From Sphaerulina vaccinii (taxonomy: Eukaryota; Ascomycota; Dothideomycetes; Mycosphaerellales; Mycosphaerellaceae), in contig JAKUDP010000010.1 of NCBI GenBank assembly GCA_022570795.1, positions 434,001 to 498,000 on the forward strand: DNA of 64,000 bases, given 5' to 3'. Both the position numbers and the translations under genes were made by a program. The notes below the pieces were generated by a model, which was not told where the DNA came from, searched no databases, and saw only the letters and a list, made by a program, of their open reading frames with translations. This document shows positions 42,930-54,520 of the stretch, piece after piece (position 1 is the stretch's first letter; each line of letters starts with the position of its first letter).

Positions 42930-45556
42930 ATGGCTGCAGTACACTCGATACCACCACTGAACACGAATGTTGGCGGGAGGAAGAAAGTAACAGCACTAAG
43001 GAGCGACGGCGCCGAAGAAGGTTCCTCAGCAAATCAAGTTGCTCACACCTTGACTGCTTGTACGCGCTGTAGACAGGTAAATAAGAGAGCATGTGAACCC
43101 AAATATATGAGATAGTTGTTGACTTCTGAGTGAAGCGGAAAACGAGATGCGATCCTGGACTCCCTCGATGTACACCCTGCGAACGGACGAACTCCATCTG
43201 CGAGTACTACGACTCGAATAGAGGGCATAATGTGAACCGCAACTATGTGGTCTGGCTCCAGCACAAATGCCGGGAGCTGGAAGAGGAGCTTGACAAGGTG
43301 GAGAATGAGGATGGCCACGAAGATCCAGAGACACTGATGCGGGCGGCGAATGTCAGGATGCACGATGAGAAGGAGTCGAAATATCTTGGGCCCTCGAGCG
43401 GCATTGCCATTACGCGTCTCGTGATGCAGCTGGCGAAGCAGTTCACTGATGCCAAGAGTATAAAGGAGATTGTGCCAGATCAACGAGCACGGCAGATCAA
43501 GGAGCTGTATGCACAGGAACAGGCCAAACCGACTTCGAAGATATATCCCTTGATCAGTGATGTCGCGGCTTCAGATCTGCCCAACAGGTCACTCGGGGAT
43601 CTGCTGCTGCAACTGTATAAGTTGAAGGTACAGCCAATGTACCCAGCACTCCATGAACCCAGCCTGGACTGTGATTTCGAGACAGCGTATACACAACCGG
43701 ATCGAGCTACGCCGTATCAGCACTTTGTCTGCCGGATGGTGATAGCCATCAGTCTACAAAAGATGGATACACAATATGCGGGTCTGGCAGATAGCTACTA
43801 TCTGGCGGCGCTGAAGTACATGGAGGCAGTGGTGCGACCAATGGACTTGAAGACGCTGCAATGCTTTGCTCTCATGGCAGAGTACTCGTTATTGACTCCG
43901 ACGCGAACAGCGATCTACTATGTGGTGGGTATTGCAGTGCGTTTAGTCCAGGCCCTTGGCCTGAACGAGGAGAAGACCATCACGCGTGGGCAACGAGACG
44001 GCACTTCGAACTTTCTGGAGATCGACCTCCGACGGCGACTGTTCTGGTGTATCATGGTCATGGAATGGGGCTTGGCGCACTCGATTGGCAGGCCTGGCAT
44101 GCTCGCGACTGGACAAGATCACATTGATGTGGGCTGGTTTGAGACTTGTGACGATCAGTACATCACTCCCGAAGGTGTTAGTCCTGCAGCGCAGCGACCG
44201 ACTCTCAAGAAGTGGGTTGCCATACACTTCTTCAAGATGCGCCTTCTCCAGCTGGAGATTCGAAGGAAGCTATATCAGAAGAAGAGACCCGAGCCGAAAA
44301 GCGACAGTGATCCCTGGTTCATTCGAATGGACGCCAAGCTGGCAGCGTGGAGAGACGCAGCGCCCTCGCAGGACGAAGGCGCAGGACTAGACAAGGTCTG
44401 GTTCATTGGACGCTACAACACCATGGTCGTCTTCCTGTATCGACCTTCACCACAAGTGCCACGACCGTCATTGGAGGCCGCAATGAAATGCTACGAGGCT
44501 TGCGAGTACAACATGTACATGCAACGGGAACAGATTGCCAAGAAGAACATCGATCTCACCTGGATCTTCACGCAATCACTCTTTATGGCCATAAATACGA
44601 TGCTCTGGTCGTTGAGCTATGTTGAGGTACGGCGAAAGTACAGTCGCGAGGCTGTAGAAGGCCATCTCAATGTCGCAATGGAAGCTATTGGACAAGCCTC
44701 GGAACGCTGGCCTGGTGTCGCTTCTGCTGTGCAACTTTACCAAAATCTCATTTTTGCCATCATGCGGATATACGACAAGCCAGGAGATATCCCCATCTCT
44801 GCTAGCACACCTTCGGACCACGCTTCGCCAGGATCTATGCTCCCAGACACTCGCTCTAGAGCGACAAGTCCGAGCGCTCCTTCAGTGGCAACTCCTCCAG
44901 ACAAACAACAAGCACCATTTGGCTTCATCAACCAGCAAGCGCAACGAGGAAGCATCGAAGAGCCTCCACCTCTTCCATATCGCAGTGAACCGAGCTACAG
45001 CAACGCGCCGACCCCATCCAGACATCCCTCGAACGTGAGCACACAGCACGCGCAGAGCTCCGACTCTGTAACAACAGTCAGCTCCCTCGATTACACATCC
45101 CAGCACCATTACCACGAAAACCAGTTCAACAGTCTACCAGAATTCACACCCAACCTCACAGTACCTGGTTGGACAGCCCCTCAACAGCAGCCGATGATGT
45201 ACGCCCCAGCCATGGCATCTCATCAACAGAACGTCAGCCCATACACACACGACGCGTTTGACCCCTCAAATCCTGCATATCCTTTCCCAGGTGGATACTC
45301 TGATCAGGATTTGAATGGCAATGGCATAGCACCAGATCAATATGCCCCACAGTACTGGGATATGGATACCGGAGTATTTGGAGAAGGCTTAACACAAATG
45401 CAACAGCAGGAATTGATGCATAGCCTTGAGACTGATGGTATGGAGGATATTCAGCACATGATACATACCACGCTCGCTGCTATTACGCCGAAGACGCCGC
45501 AGAAACAGCATGCGCCGTTCGGGGGTCAGCAAGTTGAGCTTGGACAGTACAGATAA
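42930..45556 (+). CDS. Zn(II)2Cys6 fungal transcription factor
   Basis: Regulator of 855 residues from two exons, 42930-43076 and 43136-45556. The 59-base intron falls inside the zinc cluster, joining CTRCRQ to RKTRCDPGLPRC; all six cysteines are then present (the last in NSICEYY). A linker and coiled coil follow (WLQHKCRELEEELDKVE). The fungal-specific domain runs about 190-560 (PLISDVAASDLPNRSLGDLLLQLY, LRRRLFWCIMVMEW). The C-terminal ~280 residues are Ser/Pro/Gln-rich and disordered, ending in an acidic EDIQHMIHTTLAAI. The intron inside the cluster is a common position in this class. Targets are unknown. Confidence 0.9.
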
Positions 45557-46142
45557 GAGTGCTGCTTTGGTTTGTCTGCGAGCGTTCAGGGAGGTCAAGA
45601 ACGGATCGAGGATCATCGCTTTCTCATTATCAGATGAAAGGAAGGATTAGCAGGGAGTTGGAAGGGCTGAGTTTTGATGCTGATACCCATGAAATTAAGT
45701 TCTGTTGTTTAGCGCCAAGTTCGTTTCCAATGTAGCGATCAGGTCGAGAGCACTCTTTTCAGTAATCAGGCCGAAACTACACGTGTGATAAGAGTTGAAA
45801 GGAAAAGGACAGCTGTTCCCTTATGAGGTAGTCATATCATGAATTTCAGTAATCGAGCTGTCCCATATGCTCAAGCAGAGCCACAAGCCGTGGCAAAGCG
45901 CTCGAAACAAGAACTCCATGACGCCGCGCCCTGTGAATTGCAGAGCTTCGTGATCGCTCAAGTGCCCTCCTTCCTCTCATGAGTTGTTCCGTAACCTCGT
46001 GTATGCCTCTCCGACCAATCCTCGACGCACTGCCTCATCTCCGCCACAATAGACATGTACGCTTAAGGGTCGAGCGCCAGTCTCAGCGGTAGCAGGTCCA
46101 GCGGTATCAAGCTGAAGAGAATGTACTTGTCTCTTCTGGCGA
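45557..46142. other. Convergent 3' region
   Basis: Between the second Zn(II)2Cys6 gene (+) and the SUMO gene (-). Nothing beyond presumed 3' UTRs was recognised. Confidence 0.45.
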
Positions 46143-46505
46143 TTAGCGTCCACCAATCTGCTCCTGATGAACCTCGAGCGAGTCGCCATCAACCATGTCG
46201 AGCTACACATCCAATCGTTAGCACTCGCACGGCTACGTGCCCAGACGCGTGGCTGATCTGGTACTCACAATGTCCGGAGTATCCGTCGCGTTGACTCGTT
46301 GTCCATCGAATAGGAAACGCACACTTTGTGCACTCTTGCCCTGCCTCTCACAGAAAGCATCCATGAGCTTCTTCAGCTGTGTCGACCTCTTAATCTTGAA
46401 GAACACCTCGTTGTTTCCGTCTGTGACTTTGATGTTGAGATGCTCGCTGCCTTGCTGGGGAGCATCTGGCTGGTCTGCCGGGGGTGTTCCGTTGTTCTCT
46501 GCCAT
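46143..46505 (-). CDS. SMT3: SUMO (small ubiquitin-like modifier)
   Basis: Ubiquitin-like modifier attached to lysines of nuclear and other proteins. Exon 1 is 46505-46269 and exon 2 is 46202-46143, joined through a GTGAGT donor and a GCTAAC branch site, giving 98 residues. The short acidic disordered N-terminus precedes the fold: EHLNIKVTDGNNEVFFKIK, the helix LKKLMDAFCERQGK, VRFLFDGQRV, then LDMVDGDSLEVHQEQIGG. The precursor ends GG plus a single Arg, so an Ulp1-type protease needs to remove only one residue. It is a small, single-copy-like housekeeping gene. Confidence 0.95.
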
Positions 46506-47922
46506 TGTGAGGAGATGGGGGTATCGCGAGATATGGTGTGGAGGTTGGAGGAAGGTGTAGGTTTTGTTTGGAAAGGCGGAGAGCCTTTTATATGGCTTCG
46601 AAGATGACTAAGGCGCGTGAAGGCTCACTTTGTCAAAGTGAATGGTAGCCTTGTGGCAAGCTGTTGAAGTGCAGTGGTCAGTTCGTGACTTGGAGGAAAG
46701 TCGCGGCGCAACTGATCTGCATGTGGCAGCCGCAATCGCGTCGGTGGCAATTATGAGCGCCAGCGTCTCACCTGCTGATGTCTTGATATCCTGTTTCGCT
46801 CACGACAACGTCTAGGCAAGAGTTTCGGCGCGCTTTGGAAGAGTTCGTGGTGAGTAGAAGACAGAGGTTCAACGTGGGGTCGAAAGTGTTCACGCCAAGG
46901 ACATTGCAGTTGAAGCGACGGCGAGGCTATTCTATTTGCCTTCACTTTCCAGAAGCACCTGCCATATCCGAGAACTTTCTAGCGAAACAATGGTATGCTT
47001 CACTGCCTAAGACAGTCTCACTACCGCTGACAGATGTGAAGCCTACAACGCCTGAAGATGGACTGAAGACCGACCCTCCGTGTCACCCACAGGCTTGTGC
47101 CATTCAAGGTGAGAGGAGCGTTCAAACATTCATGGGGATGAATATCTAATATGGACCAGCATGTATACAGAAGAACAACTATAACGAGGAGAAGTGCCAG
47201 AAGCAGGTACGTGAATTGTGGTGAGACAAGGACTAGGACTGATAACAGCAGATCGATGCCCTCTACGAATGCTGCAATCTTTTCTACCAGAAGGAAGGAG
47301 ATGATGCCGGCACCGTGTCCTGTCCAAAGGCCAGTCTTCTCAGGATAAAGATGAAGCAGCGGTCGCAAGGCGTCAAATGAGCCAGTTCGTAGCAGCGCCT
47401 GGCTGCCTCTCGTATAGATAGATCTTGATCTATTGTGATGTAGCACCTGGAGGAAATCTTCCTCTCCTCGAGTCGGATCGCAAGGGTTTCCAAACAAGTG
47501 CAATTAATCTTAGGTCACCGGAGCACGCAAAGAGGCCTCGTGGGACCTGCACAAACACTGAACGTTCGCACCGAGACTCTATTGATGGCCTGTTGATACA
47601 TTGTAAAGAAGAAAGGCAAGGAATTTGCGAAGCTGGAGAAGAGTTTTGATCTTCCGGCGGCAAGCTTCCCGCAGAGCCTCATATTGATGGCCTCAGGTTA
47701 CGTCGGAGGCCTCCGATAAGCAGACATGAGTTTCAACCTTCCCTCCTTGGTTTGTACGTAAACATTGACCTGCCACTACGAACAATTTTGCTAGGCCAAG
47801 AATTGATTGACCACCGGGGCCCCGTGGAGCTTCCCAAGTGTATAAAGGGACTTCAGGCTCTCATACCTCTACAGCAACATCACATACCAACCTCAGCCGC
47901 AGATAGGCATCCGTCAGCAACA
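46506..47922. other. Intergenic, no supported gene
   Basis: About 1.4 kb between the SUMO and nucleoside hydrolase starts. A minus-strand frame at 47021-47503 has a hydrophobic stretch that looks like one or two membrane segments, but it has no ATG and no convincing upstream exon. I do not call it. Confidence 0.4.
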
Positions 47923-49400
47923 ATGGCACGAAAGATCATCATCGACACAGATCCAGTAGGCATGTGTAGAGGGCATTGACAGGGCAAGTCACTAAACGGT
48001 TTGATAGGGCGTCGACGACATCATGGCGATGCTTCTGGCACTTTCTGCCTTGCCCGAAGAGCTTGAAGTTCTACTCCTATCGATCACATATGGCAACATC
48101 GATGTTGAGAACTGCTTGCGGAATGTGGTCTCGATGTTCTTCCACATTGAGAAGGAGATGGAGTGGCGGAAGGCACAGGGAAAGCCTCTAGGCTTTGATA
48201 CCCTTCGCAAAATGAAACCTCTCGTTGCTGTTGGCAGTGATCACCCGTTGACTGATCAGATGCTCATGGCTGACTTCTTTCGTATGTACCGATCTCAATG
48301 ACCATAGAGTGTTTCTGACTATATACACAGATGGTCGAGATGGTCTCGGTGGTATTCATGGCACGGTGCGTCTTGCAAGACTTACCGAGAACAATTCTAT
48401 ACTAACGAGACATTAGCATCCTCATATGACCCCTGACGAGACTTGGAAAAGCCTATTCGACAAGGCAATAAGCTCAGGTGCAGCTGCAGACAAGGACATT
48501 GCGACAGAATTGCGAAACGATCACGCCATGTTCACAGCATCGAAAGCCTCAGCAGTAGACGAGATGCTGCGTCTGCTTAGAGAGAACGAAACAGACACGA
48601 TCACAATTGTCGCTGTAGGACCACTGACTAACCTCGCACATGCCGCTGCAAAGGATCCCGAGACGTTCCTCAGAGCAAAGGAAATTGTGGTAATGGGCGG
48701 CAATATCTCTGAGATAGGCAACATGACTCCTGTGGCGGAGTTCAACACGTTCGCCGACTCATTTGCAGCAGCTCGTGTATATGCGTTGACCTCACCAATG
48801 CCAAAGACAACAATGCCTCCTGTCCCACCTGCGCCACCAGGACAGCCATCTGATCAAGGACCTCCACCTTACCTAGCCGATTATCCTGACAATCTTTCCC
48901 GTCAGCTCAAGGTCACATTGTTTCCTCTGGACATCACGAACCGCCATGAGCTGACTCGTGGCGTCTTCCGCACTTTGAGCGAACCTCTGATCAAGTCTGG
49001 CTCGCCTCTAGCAGAGTGGGCTGCAGCGTTCCTGAATTCCACCTTCAACAAAGTCGAATCCTTGCAACAAGATGTCTCTGGAGATGCGGTTGGGCTCCAG
49101 CTCCACGATCCCTTGTGCATATGGTACTGCATGGCGAAAGACTCTTCGCAGTGGCAACTGATCAAGGACGAGGACCTGCGAGTGGAGACTTCAGGTCAGT
49201 GGACAAGAGGCATGTGCGTGGTCGATAGACGAACAAGGAAGAAGCGGCCTGAAGGCGATGAGGGAGAGCGACCTGGTGATTCTGGGAACTGGCTTTCATT
49301 GAGAGGTGGGAATAGAATGCAGCGTTGCACGGGAACGCCGCAGACCGTTGGGATTGACCCTTTCGGAGAGTTCATGATCAGGCGCGTATTCGCGTTATGA
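47923..49400 (+). CDS. Inosine-uridine preferring nucleoside hydrolase
   Basis: Splits the N-glycosidic bond of ribonucleosides (IUNH family), a purine and pyrimidine salvage step. Four exons are inferred: 47923-47955, 48008-48281, 48331-48365 and 48417-49400, giving 441 residues. The first intron falls within the calcium-binding motif: MARKIIIDTDP joins GVDDIMAML, restoring the DTDPGVDD hallmark. The 35-base third exon restores GRDGLGGIHGTHPHMTP. Later family features are TIVAVGPLTNLAHA, MGGNISEIGNMTPVAEFNTFADSFAA and a final HDPLCIWY. It is longer than bacterial enzymes (~310) because of inserts, one Pro-rich (about residue 265). No signal peptide is seen, so cytosolic. Confidence 0.92.
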
Positions 49401-49667
49401 ATGTGAGGTCAATCTGACTGTTGAAAGCATTGAGGTAGGCGGATGTTCTTCCGATGCGCCCATTCACTCAATGGCATCGAAGAGCACTGCCAGGTAGGAA
49501 CTTCACTTCACATGGCGAGACCAGGATGTCCTTCGGAGTCAGCGGACAAGATCTGAAGTGAAGCAGCTTTCGAAACCTCACATCTCGATTGACTAGTACC
49601 TCACACTGCCCTTTCATACGCTTCTCCTTCGCCTTTTCCACCCCAAACAGCAGCGAACTGAAGCAAG
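49401..49667. other. Spacer between tandem genes
   Basis: Short 3' flank of the nucleoside hydrolase and promoter of the BTB-like gene. Nothing recognised. Confidence 0.4.
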
Positions 49668-51059
49668 ATGTCGCGCGTTACCAGACTGGACGCAAAAACG
49701 TCCGAGCGGGCTCGTATGCTCGCGATCAGTCATACCCCAATGTTCACGCATATATCGACCATGGACTCACCGACGCCAGCTCCTCGCTGTGTTCCAAGGA
49801 AGCCGCGCATCACCAAGGTCGAGAAGGAGAAGATAGAGGAAGAGAGGGCCGAGCGAGATCGCACTCTGGATCACCGCCGTCCCTTTGGAGGCACACGCAT
49901 GCAGCTATCAGCCATGAGTCCACCAACGCCAGCCTCATACAATACAGCAATTCAACTCACACCTCCCTCTACGTCCAAGAAGAGGAAGCAATCCAGCCCC
50001 AAGAGCAAGTCTCCAGGCGATGAGTCTCAAGTCGACTGCTTCGCCATCGAGCCTATATCGAAGACCAAGAAGAAGAAGCGCTCATCGAAAGTAAGCGAGT
50101 CGCCTTTCGAAGGAGATAGTCTCACCTCTCTCAGGATCGAACTCAGAGCTACGAAGAGAAGCCTTCGAGATACCGAGACGAAGCTGCAACATACAGAGCA
50201 GCAACTGGAGATCAGCACAGCAGCACAGAAGCAACATGATGCATGCCGTACATCTCTGTCAAGCGGGCCAAAGTAATATCACCTCATATCTTGTTTCTCA
50301 CATCTAATGTGCTGACTCATCCAGACTAGGACAACATATCCTCATGCTCTTCGTTGGCCGAACTCGAGATATCCTCACCCTGCATACGAACATGATACCA
50401 GAAGCCACCCAAGCTTATCTCCGCGCCAACACCAACGATGGCTTCACACAGCTCGTCAACGAACCTTGGGAGATTGTCGATCTTTACAGAATCTATCTCT
50501 ACTCCGGGAGACTGCACACGCAATACGATGATGACAGCGATGCTGTGCCACAGGATGAAGACGAAGTTCCTCCAGACGCTGAATGGCACCGTCTAGTCCT
50601 CATGTATCTTCTTGGTAAGAATTTGAAAGACGAGGCATTTACGAATAAGGTCATCGATGCGCTGGCTGAGAAAGTCCTCGAGACGGAATCCTACCCAACT
50701 GGCATGGCCACAGAAGTCTACGAGAGGACGAACCTGAATGACAAGCTGCGAAGGTTGATCGTTGACTTGCATGTCTGGATGGGCAGAGGTAAGTAAGCGT
50801 ATTCATCTATATGGTTCAGTGACTAACATTGACTGTAGGCGCGCACATTCGGCCGCCACACGAAGACGCAAATGGTCCCGCGGCATTCATGAACGATATC
50901 CTACGTGGCATGGTGGCTGCAGGAGGTAAACTGTACTATCAAGAAGAGGATCCCGAGTACCCGTGGGTCGATGAAGCTAGTCGTTGCGCGAAGTATCACC
51001 AGCATGTCGAGACTGATAGTTGCTTCGGCGGCGGTGTCGTCGATCTGACAAGTCCCTGA
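49668..51059 (+). CDS. BTB/POZ-like protein of unknown function
   Basis: Three exons, 49668-50272, 50325-50788 and 50839-51059, join in frame to 429 residues. Branch sites CTGAC and CTAAC precede the two acceptors. The first ~200 residues are disordered and basic, with KKRK and KKKKR runs that could be nuclear localisation signals, then a coiled-coil-like stretch (LRATKRSLRDTETKLQHTEQQLE). Residues about 205-400 resemble the fungal BTB-like domain: LMLFVGRTRDILTLH, FTQLVNEPWEIVDLYRIYLYSGRL, LVLMYLLGKNLKDEAFTNKVIDAL. Such genes are often expanded in plant-associated ascomycetes and have no known function. The joins are convincing; the domain call is moderate. Confidence 0.78.
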
Positions 51060-51556
51060 GCGAAGAGTGTGTTGTCTTGAAAGCGGGTTTGTTTGGCCGA
51101 GAAGAATTGAGAGCGAATCGGACAGACGTCAGGAAATCGGCCGCGGCTGTTCGTTGTGAGACTTGTGATGATGGCGAGCCATGACAGAGACCATGCGTAG
51201 ACATCGAAGTTGAGATACTTGCGTATGCAAGTGATTGCACAGATCTCCATACTTCTGCTGTGTTTGCGTCTACTCTGCTCTCACACTACTCACTCTCTTT
51301 ACCGCAACTCAGCTCGTGTGCTCACTGGATTGTTTTTCCCATGATCGTTCAGCCGATTGAGGCGAGAACGTTTGAGGTCCCAGGACGTCGAATATGACCC
51401 AGCTCCAGTGCCGGCTGTGCAAAATCCGCGCAGTCCGACACAGTAAAGCCTTCATCATAGAGAGAGCGTGCTTACGTATCATCGTTCTATTATAGTGACA
51501 ATCTTCCAAGTGGAGAGCGACTCCTCAAGTCGCAGCTCTTCCCACAGCTTACAGGT
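51060..51556. other. Convergent intergenic region
   Basis: Between the BTB-like gene (+) and the HET-related sequence (-). Nothing recognised. Confidence 0.4.
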
Positions 51557-52770
51557 TCAGACAATATACACCTCCTTCATATAGGTATGATACATTCCCG
51601 GATGACGATCAATGATCTGGCAGAGCCCAGTAATGCTATAGACATTTGGACTGCCATGATACGGATCAGAGGGTCCCGGAGGCCTCAAGATGAGACAGCC
51701 TCCAAGAAGGATGTGAGCATTGCGATCGTGTTCGCCGCAGGGTCCCACCAGGAGACACCCATCCAAAGCCTCGTTCCATGCGACTTCTTTTCTGGCTATG
51801 CGTACTCTCACGTTCAAAGAAGGATCACAAAGCTTGTACACCCAGAGCCGTATAGCAAGCTTAGGGGGTGTATCCAGCTCGTCAACGTAGCATCCGTCGA
51901 ATAGAGCAGAGAGATCAGAATAGCTTGTAACATACCTTGCCCCTCGCTGACTTCTGGCAGGTAGTTGCGGTAATCCTCGTGTCGGTATACTCCAGTCCGG
52001 AGCCCAAGACGGGAGGCTGCCACATCGACGGGCTGTATCCTGAGTCTGACACGCTGCAGCGCATAGAAGACGATACGTGGTCACCATGTCCTTACGCCTC
52101 AGCACGGACTGTGCGAATTGGAAGAAGACGGCAAAGTAGGACCTGCTGTAGCTGATCTGAAAGCCCTGTAACGACGCCACGAAATCCCTATTAATGGACA
52201 GTAGAGCGTATATGCGATCGCGCTCATCCCAGCATTGCAAATCCGAGGAGGCAATGAGCAAATCCAGAAAGTGAGATGGCACCTCTGGGAGGCTTGAGTC
52301 GAACATGCGCGCAGGATCGAAGAGCTCGCTCTCATGGCCGATGTTCCCAAGCTTCAGCCCTGCGAGCCAGTGTGGGAACTTCACACTGAAAGACCATGGC
52401 ATCGAGTGCCGGCCACAAACGAGGAGTATCGACCTCGCAAGCGTGTACTCTTGCACTATCCACCGCCTGGAGAAGTAGCGCCTATGTCGGAACTTTGCGA
52501 CGGCTTCTGTGAGGCGGCGAGCCTCATCGCTCCATCTGAATTGTCCTCGATCAATATGCTTGCCAGCACGCGAACGCTCTAGACATTCGAACATGATCTC
52601 CCCATCATGCACAGGACTGTCTTCGCCAAGTGGTCAAGCCACGTCTTGTCTCCCATTGCTGAACCTCCAGAGAATTTGCCCGCGTCCATATTTGTGATGT
52701 CTCGACATCACGATAATCTGCGGCAATCGGATTTAGCGAGTCTTGATGGTTCGACGTGGTAGCATGGGGC
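51557..52770 (-). pseudogene. HET-domain gene lacking an intact 5' part
   Basis: The frame 52612-51557 encodes the second half of a heterokaryon-incompatibility (HET) protein: FRHRRYFSRRWIVQEYTLAR with a following ILLVCG, DERDRIYALLSI, and a WAPDW motif. HET proteins trigger cell death when unlike strains fuse. The start of the HET domain is missing. Just upstream the same frame reads GEDSPVHDGE, as expected at the domain middle, but it is closed by TGA. A neighbouring frame carries ANSLEVQQ, reminiscent of the stretch after the ICINQ motif. So decayed N-terminal sequence seems to extend to about 52770. It is probably a pseudogene; an unusual intron is the alternative. Confidence 0.7.
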
Positions 52771-53115
52771 TACTGCGGCAGCCGATGCTGCGTTCGACCG
52801 CCTGGTGACATATCTGGCAGAGCTCACAGAATTTTAGTGGGTTCTAGCTTACATGGTCCTGCTGACGGACATCTTGTTTCAATATATGGATGTGGTTCGT
52901 AAGCTGCGATACAGCTTCGCCACAACAGCGAGGCCGCCCAACGTAAAGCTAAGGTTACTTGAGACGGAAGGATCGTGATGCATTCCAGCTCAGCTCGTGG
53001 CGGTGGCGCTGCGGGGTTGCATGCACAGTGGTGGCAGAAGCGCGGCTTGTGACCAACTGCTTCAACGACAGATCTGTTGTTTGACAGATGATACAGGAGA
53101 CACTGTGAGGAGACA
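52771..53115. other. Intergenic, no gene seen
   Basis: Between the HET remnant and the membrane-protein gene. No feature recognised. Confidence 0.4.
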
Positions 53116-54092
53116 TTAAGGTTCAGGAAACTGCGTATGCGACCGATCTCTATACTTATGCCGCACTTGCAGACACTCTGCTTCGAGTTCTCCATCGCTC
53201 GGGACCTCTCCCAGTTCTGCTCGCGTGCTCATCCGAGGAGTCTTTCCGTAGTCATTGAGCTGGTATACTGATATCTGTTTGCTTCGGCCGTCGAGTTGAT
53301 GATACATGGGCATGGGATCCTGATGGCGCGGCAGGTCGTAGGCTGGTCTGGTATCGTAGCTGATTTGCTCGAGTGTAGAACTGTTGTGTCGCCTCTTCAT
53401 TCTTATGCCGATGAGTACGCCTGCTGTGATCAGGAGTGGCGCTCCCAGTCCTATGCCAAGTCCCATGCCGATCTTGACAGAGAGTGGCATAGAAGTTGGA
53501 CTAGCATCGCTCTCCTGCTTCTGATCCGACGACGCTGGCAGGGCGCTGGTAGAACTGGCTGGCGTTGCTGTAGTGATCGGCAGAGTGGCGCTTGTGGAAT
53601 TGCTACTTGCTGCCGTGTTACTCGATAGTACATCATGCTCTGCTTCTGCTGAAATGTTGAAGTAGTGCGAAGTGAAACCTTCGGGACTATTCGGCTTCAA
53701 CCAGAAGAAGTATATTGGCGAGAACGTCAGGTTTGAGGAATACAGCTGAACATTCCAGGATGTGGAATATGAGCCGGCTCCAGTACCGGCTGCTGATGAA
53801 TCTGCAGAATTGCTAGTCAGTTGAGAGCTGGTACTACTTTTCATAATGAGAGATGCCACGAACCATATACTGTGCTAATGCTATAACCATATCCTGGATT
53901 CGTGCCTTGCTGCCATAGCTCGATTCGATATAATGTAAGATTCGTGATCCAACTAATAGTCTGGGTGCTGTTGAGTTCCCATGTTGGATTGCCGGAATAT
54001 ATCAGTGTGACAAATATATTGTCGTTGTGATCTGATGCTTGTAGTGACCATCTGAAGAGAAGAAAGAGCGTGACCACACAATATCGAAGCAT
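53116..54092 (-). CDS. Secreted-type single-pass membrane protein, Ser/Thr-rich
   Basis: Two exons, the first 54092 to about 53871 and the second from roughly 53860-53800 to 53116. The exact splice is unresolved because the obvious GTATAT donor is in phase 0 while nearby acceptors are not. The N-terminus is a signal peptide (MLRYCVVTLFLLFRWSLQA). A beta-type ectodomain follows (NPTWELNSTQTISWITNLTLYRIELWQQG, later SWNVQLYSSNLTFSPIYFFWL). Then comes a Ser/Thr/Ala-rich stalk, a helix SVKIGMGLGIGLGAPLLITAGVLIGI, the stop-transfer RMKRRH, and a ~85-residue cytoplasmic tail. The plan resembles a family of fungal surface proteins with an unknown role. A sensor-like function would be inference. Confidence 0.7.
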
Positions 54093-54520
54093 GGTATAGT
54101 AGACTGCAGAGAGTTAGACGACAAGAATGGCAATGATGTACAGCCTACCTGCTGCCCTCTGGCCTCTGGGCGAGAAGCGTCCTTGAAGCATTGTTGTCGT
54201 GTCCAGCCGCCCACCACGCCGCACGTCTGCGTTGTCGATGAGGCCAGTATCAGAACGTCTACTGAGCATTGTGGGACCGGGCGCTTAGCAAAAGGACAAG
54301 AAATGTATGAAGGAGGAGGCACAGTTGATAGAGAGTGGAGTTACGCGACATGTGACACTTGGCAAGGATTCGTGCATGAGTGGAATGGGTGTAACATGGT
54401 ACGTGGTACACCGTGACTAATCAGTGTAATTGGTTATTGGATTGTATCTAGGCTCGTCAATACAGAAAGTGTAAGAGCCTCCTTATCGTGACGTTACAAT
54501 CCGCCCAAAAGAAAAGGTCG
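54093..54520. other. Promoter flank at edge of AT-rich block
   Basis: Normal-composition DNA 5' of the membrane-protein gene. It ends abruptly at about 54520 where AT-rich repeat DNA starts. Confidence 0.45.

Noticed and set aside
47021..47503. Minus-strand frame with hydrophobic stretch resembling membrane helices
   Set aside because: Contains no ATG and no convincing donor/acceptor to an upstream exon; hydrophobicity alone is weak evidence.
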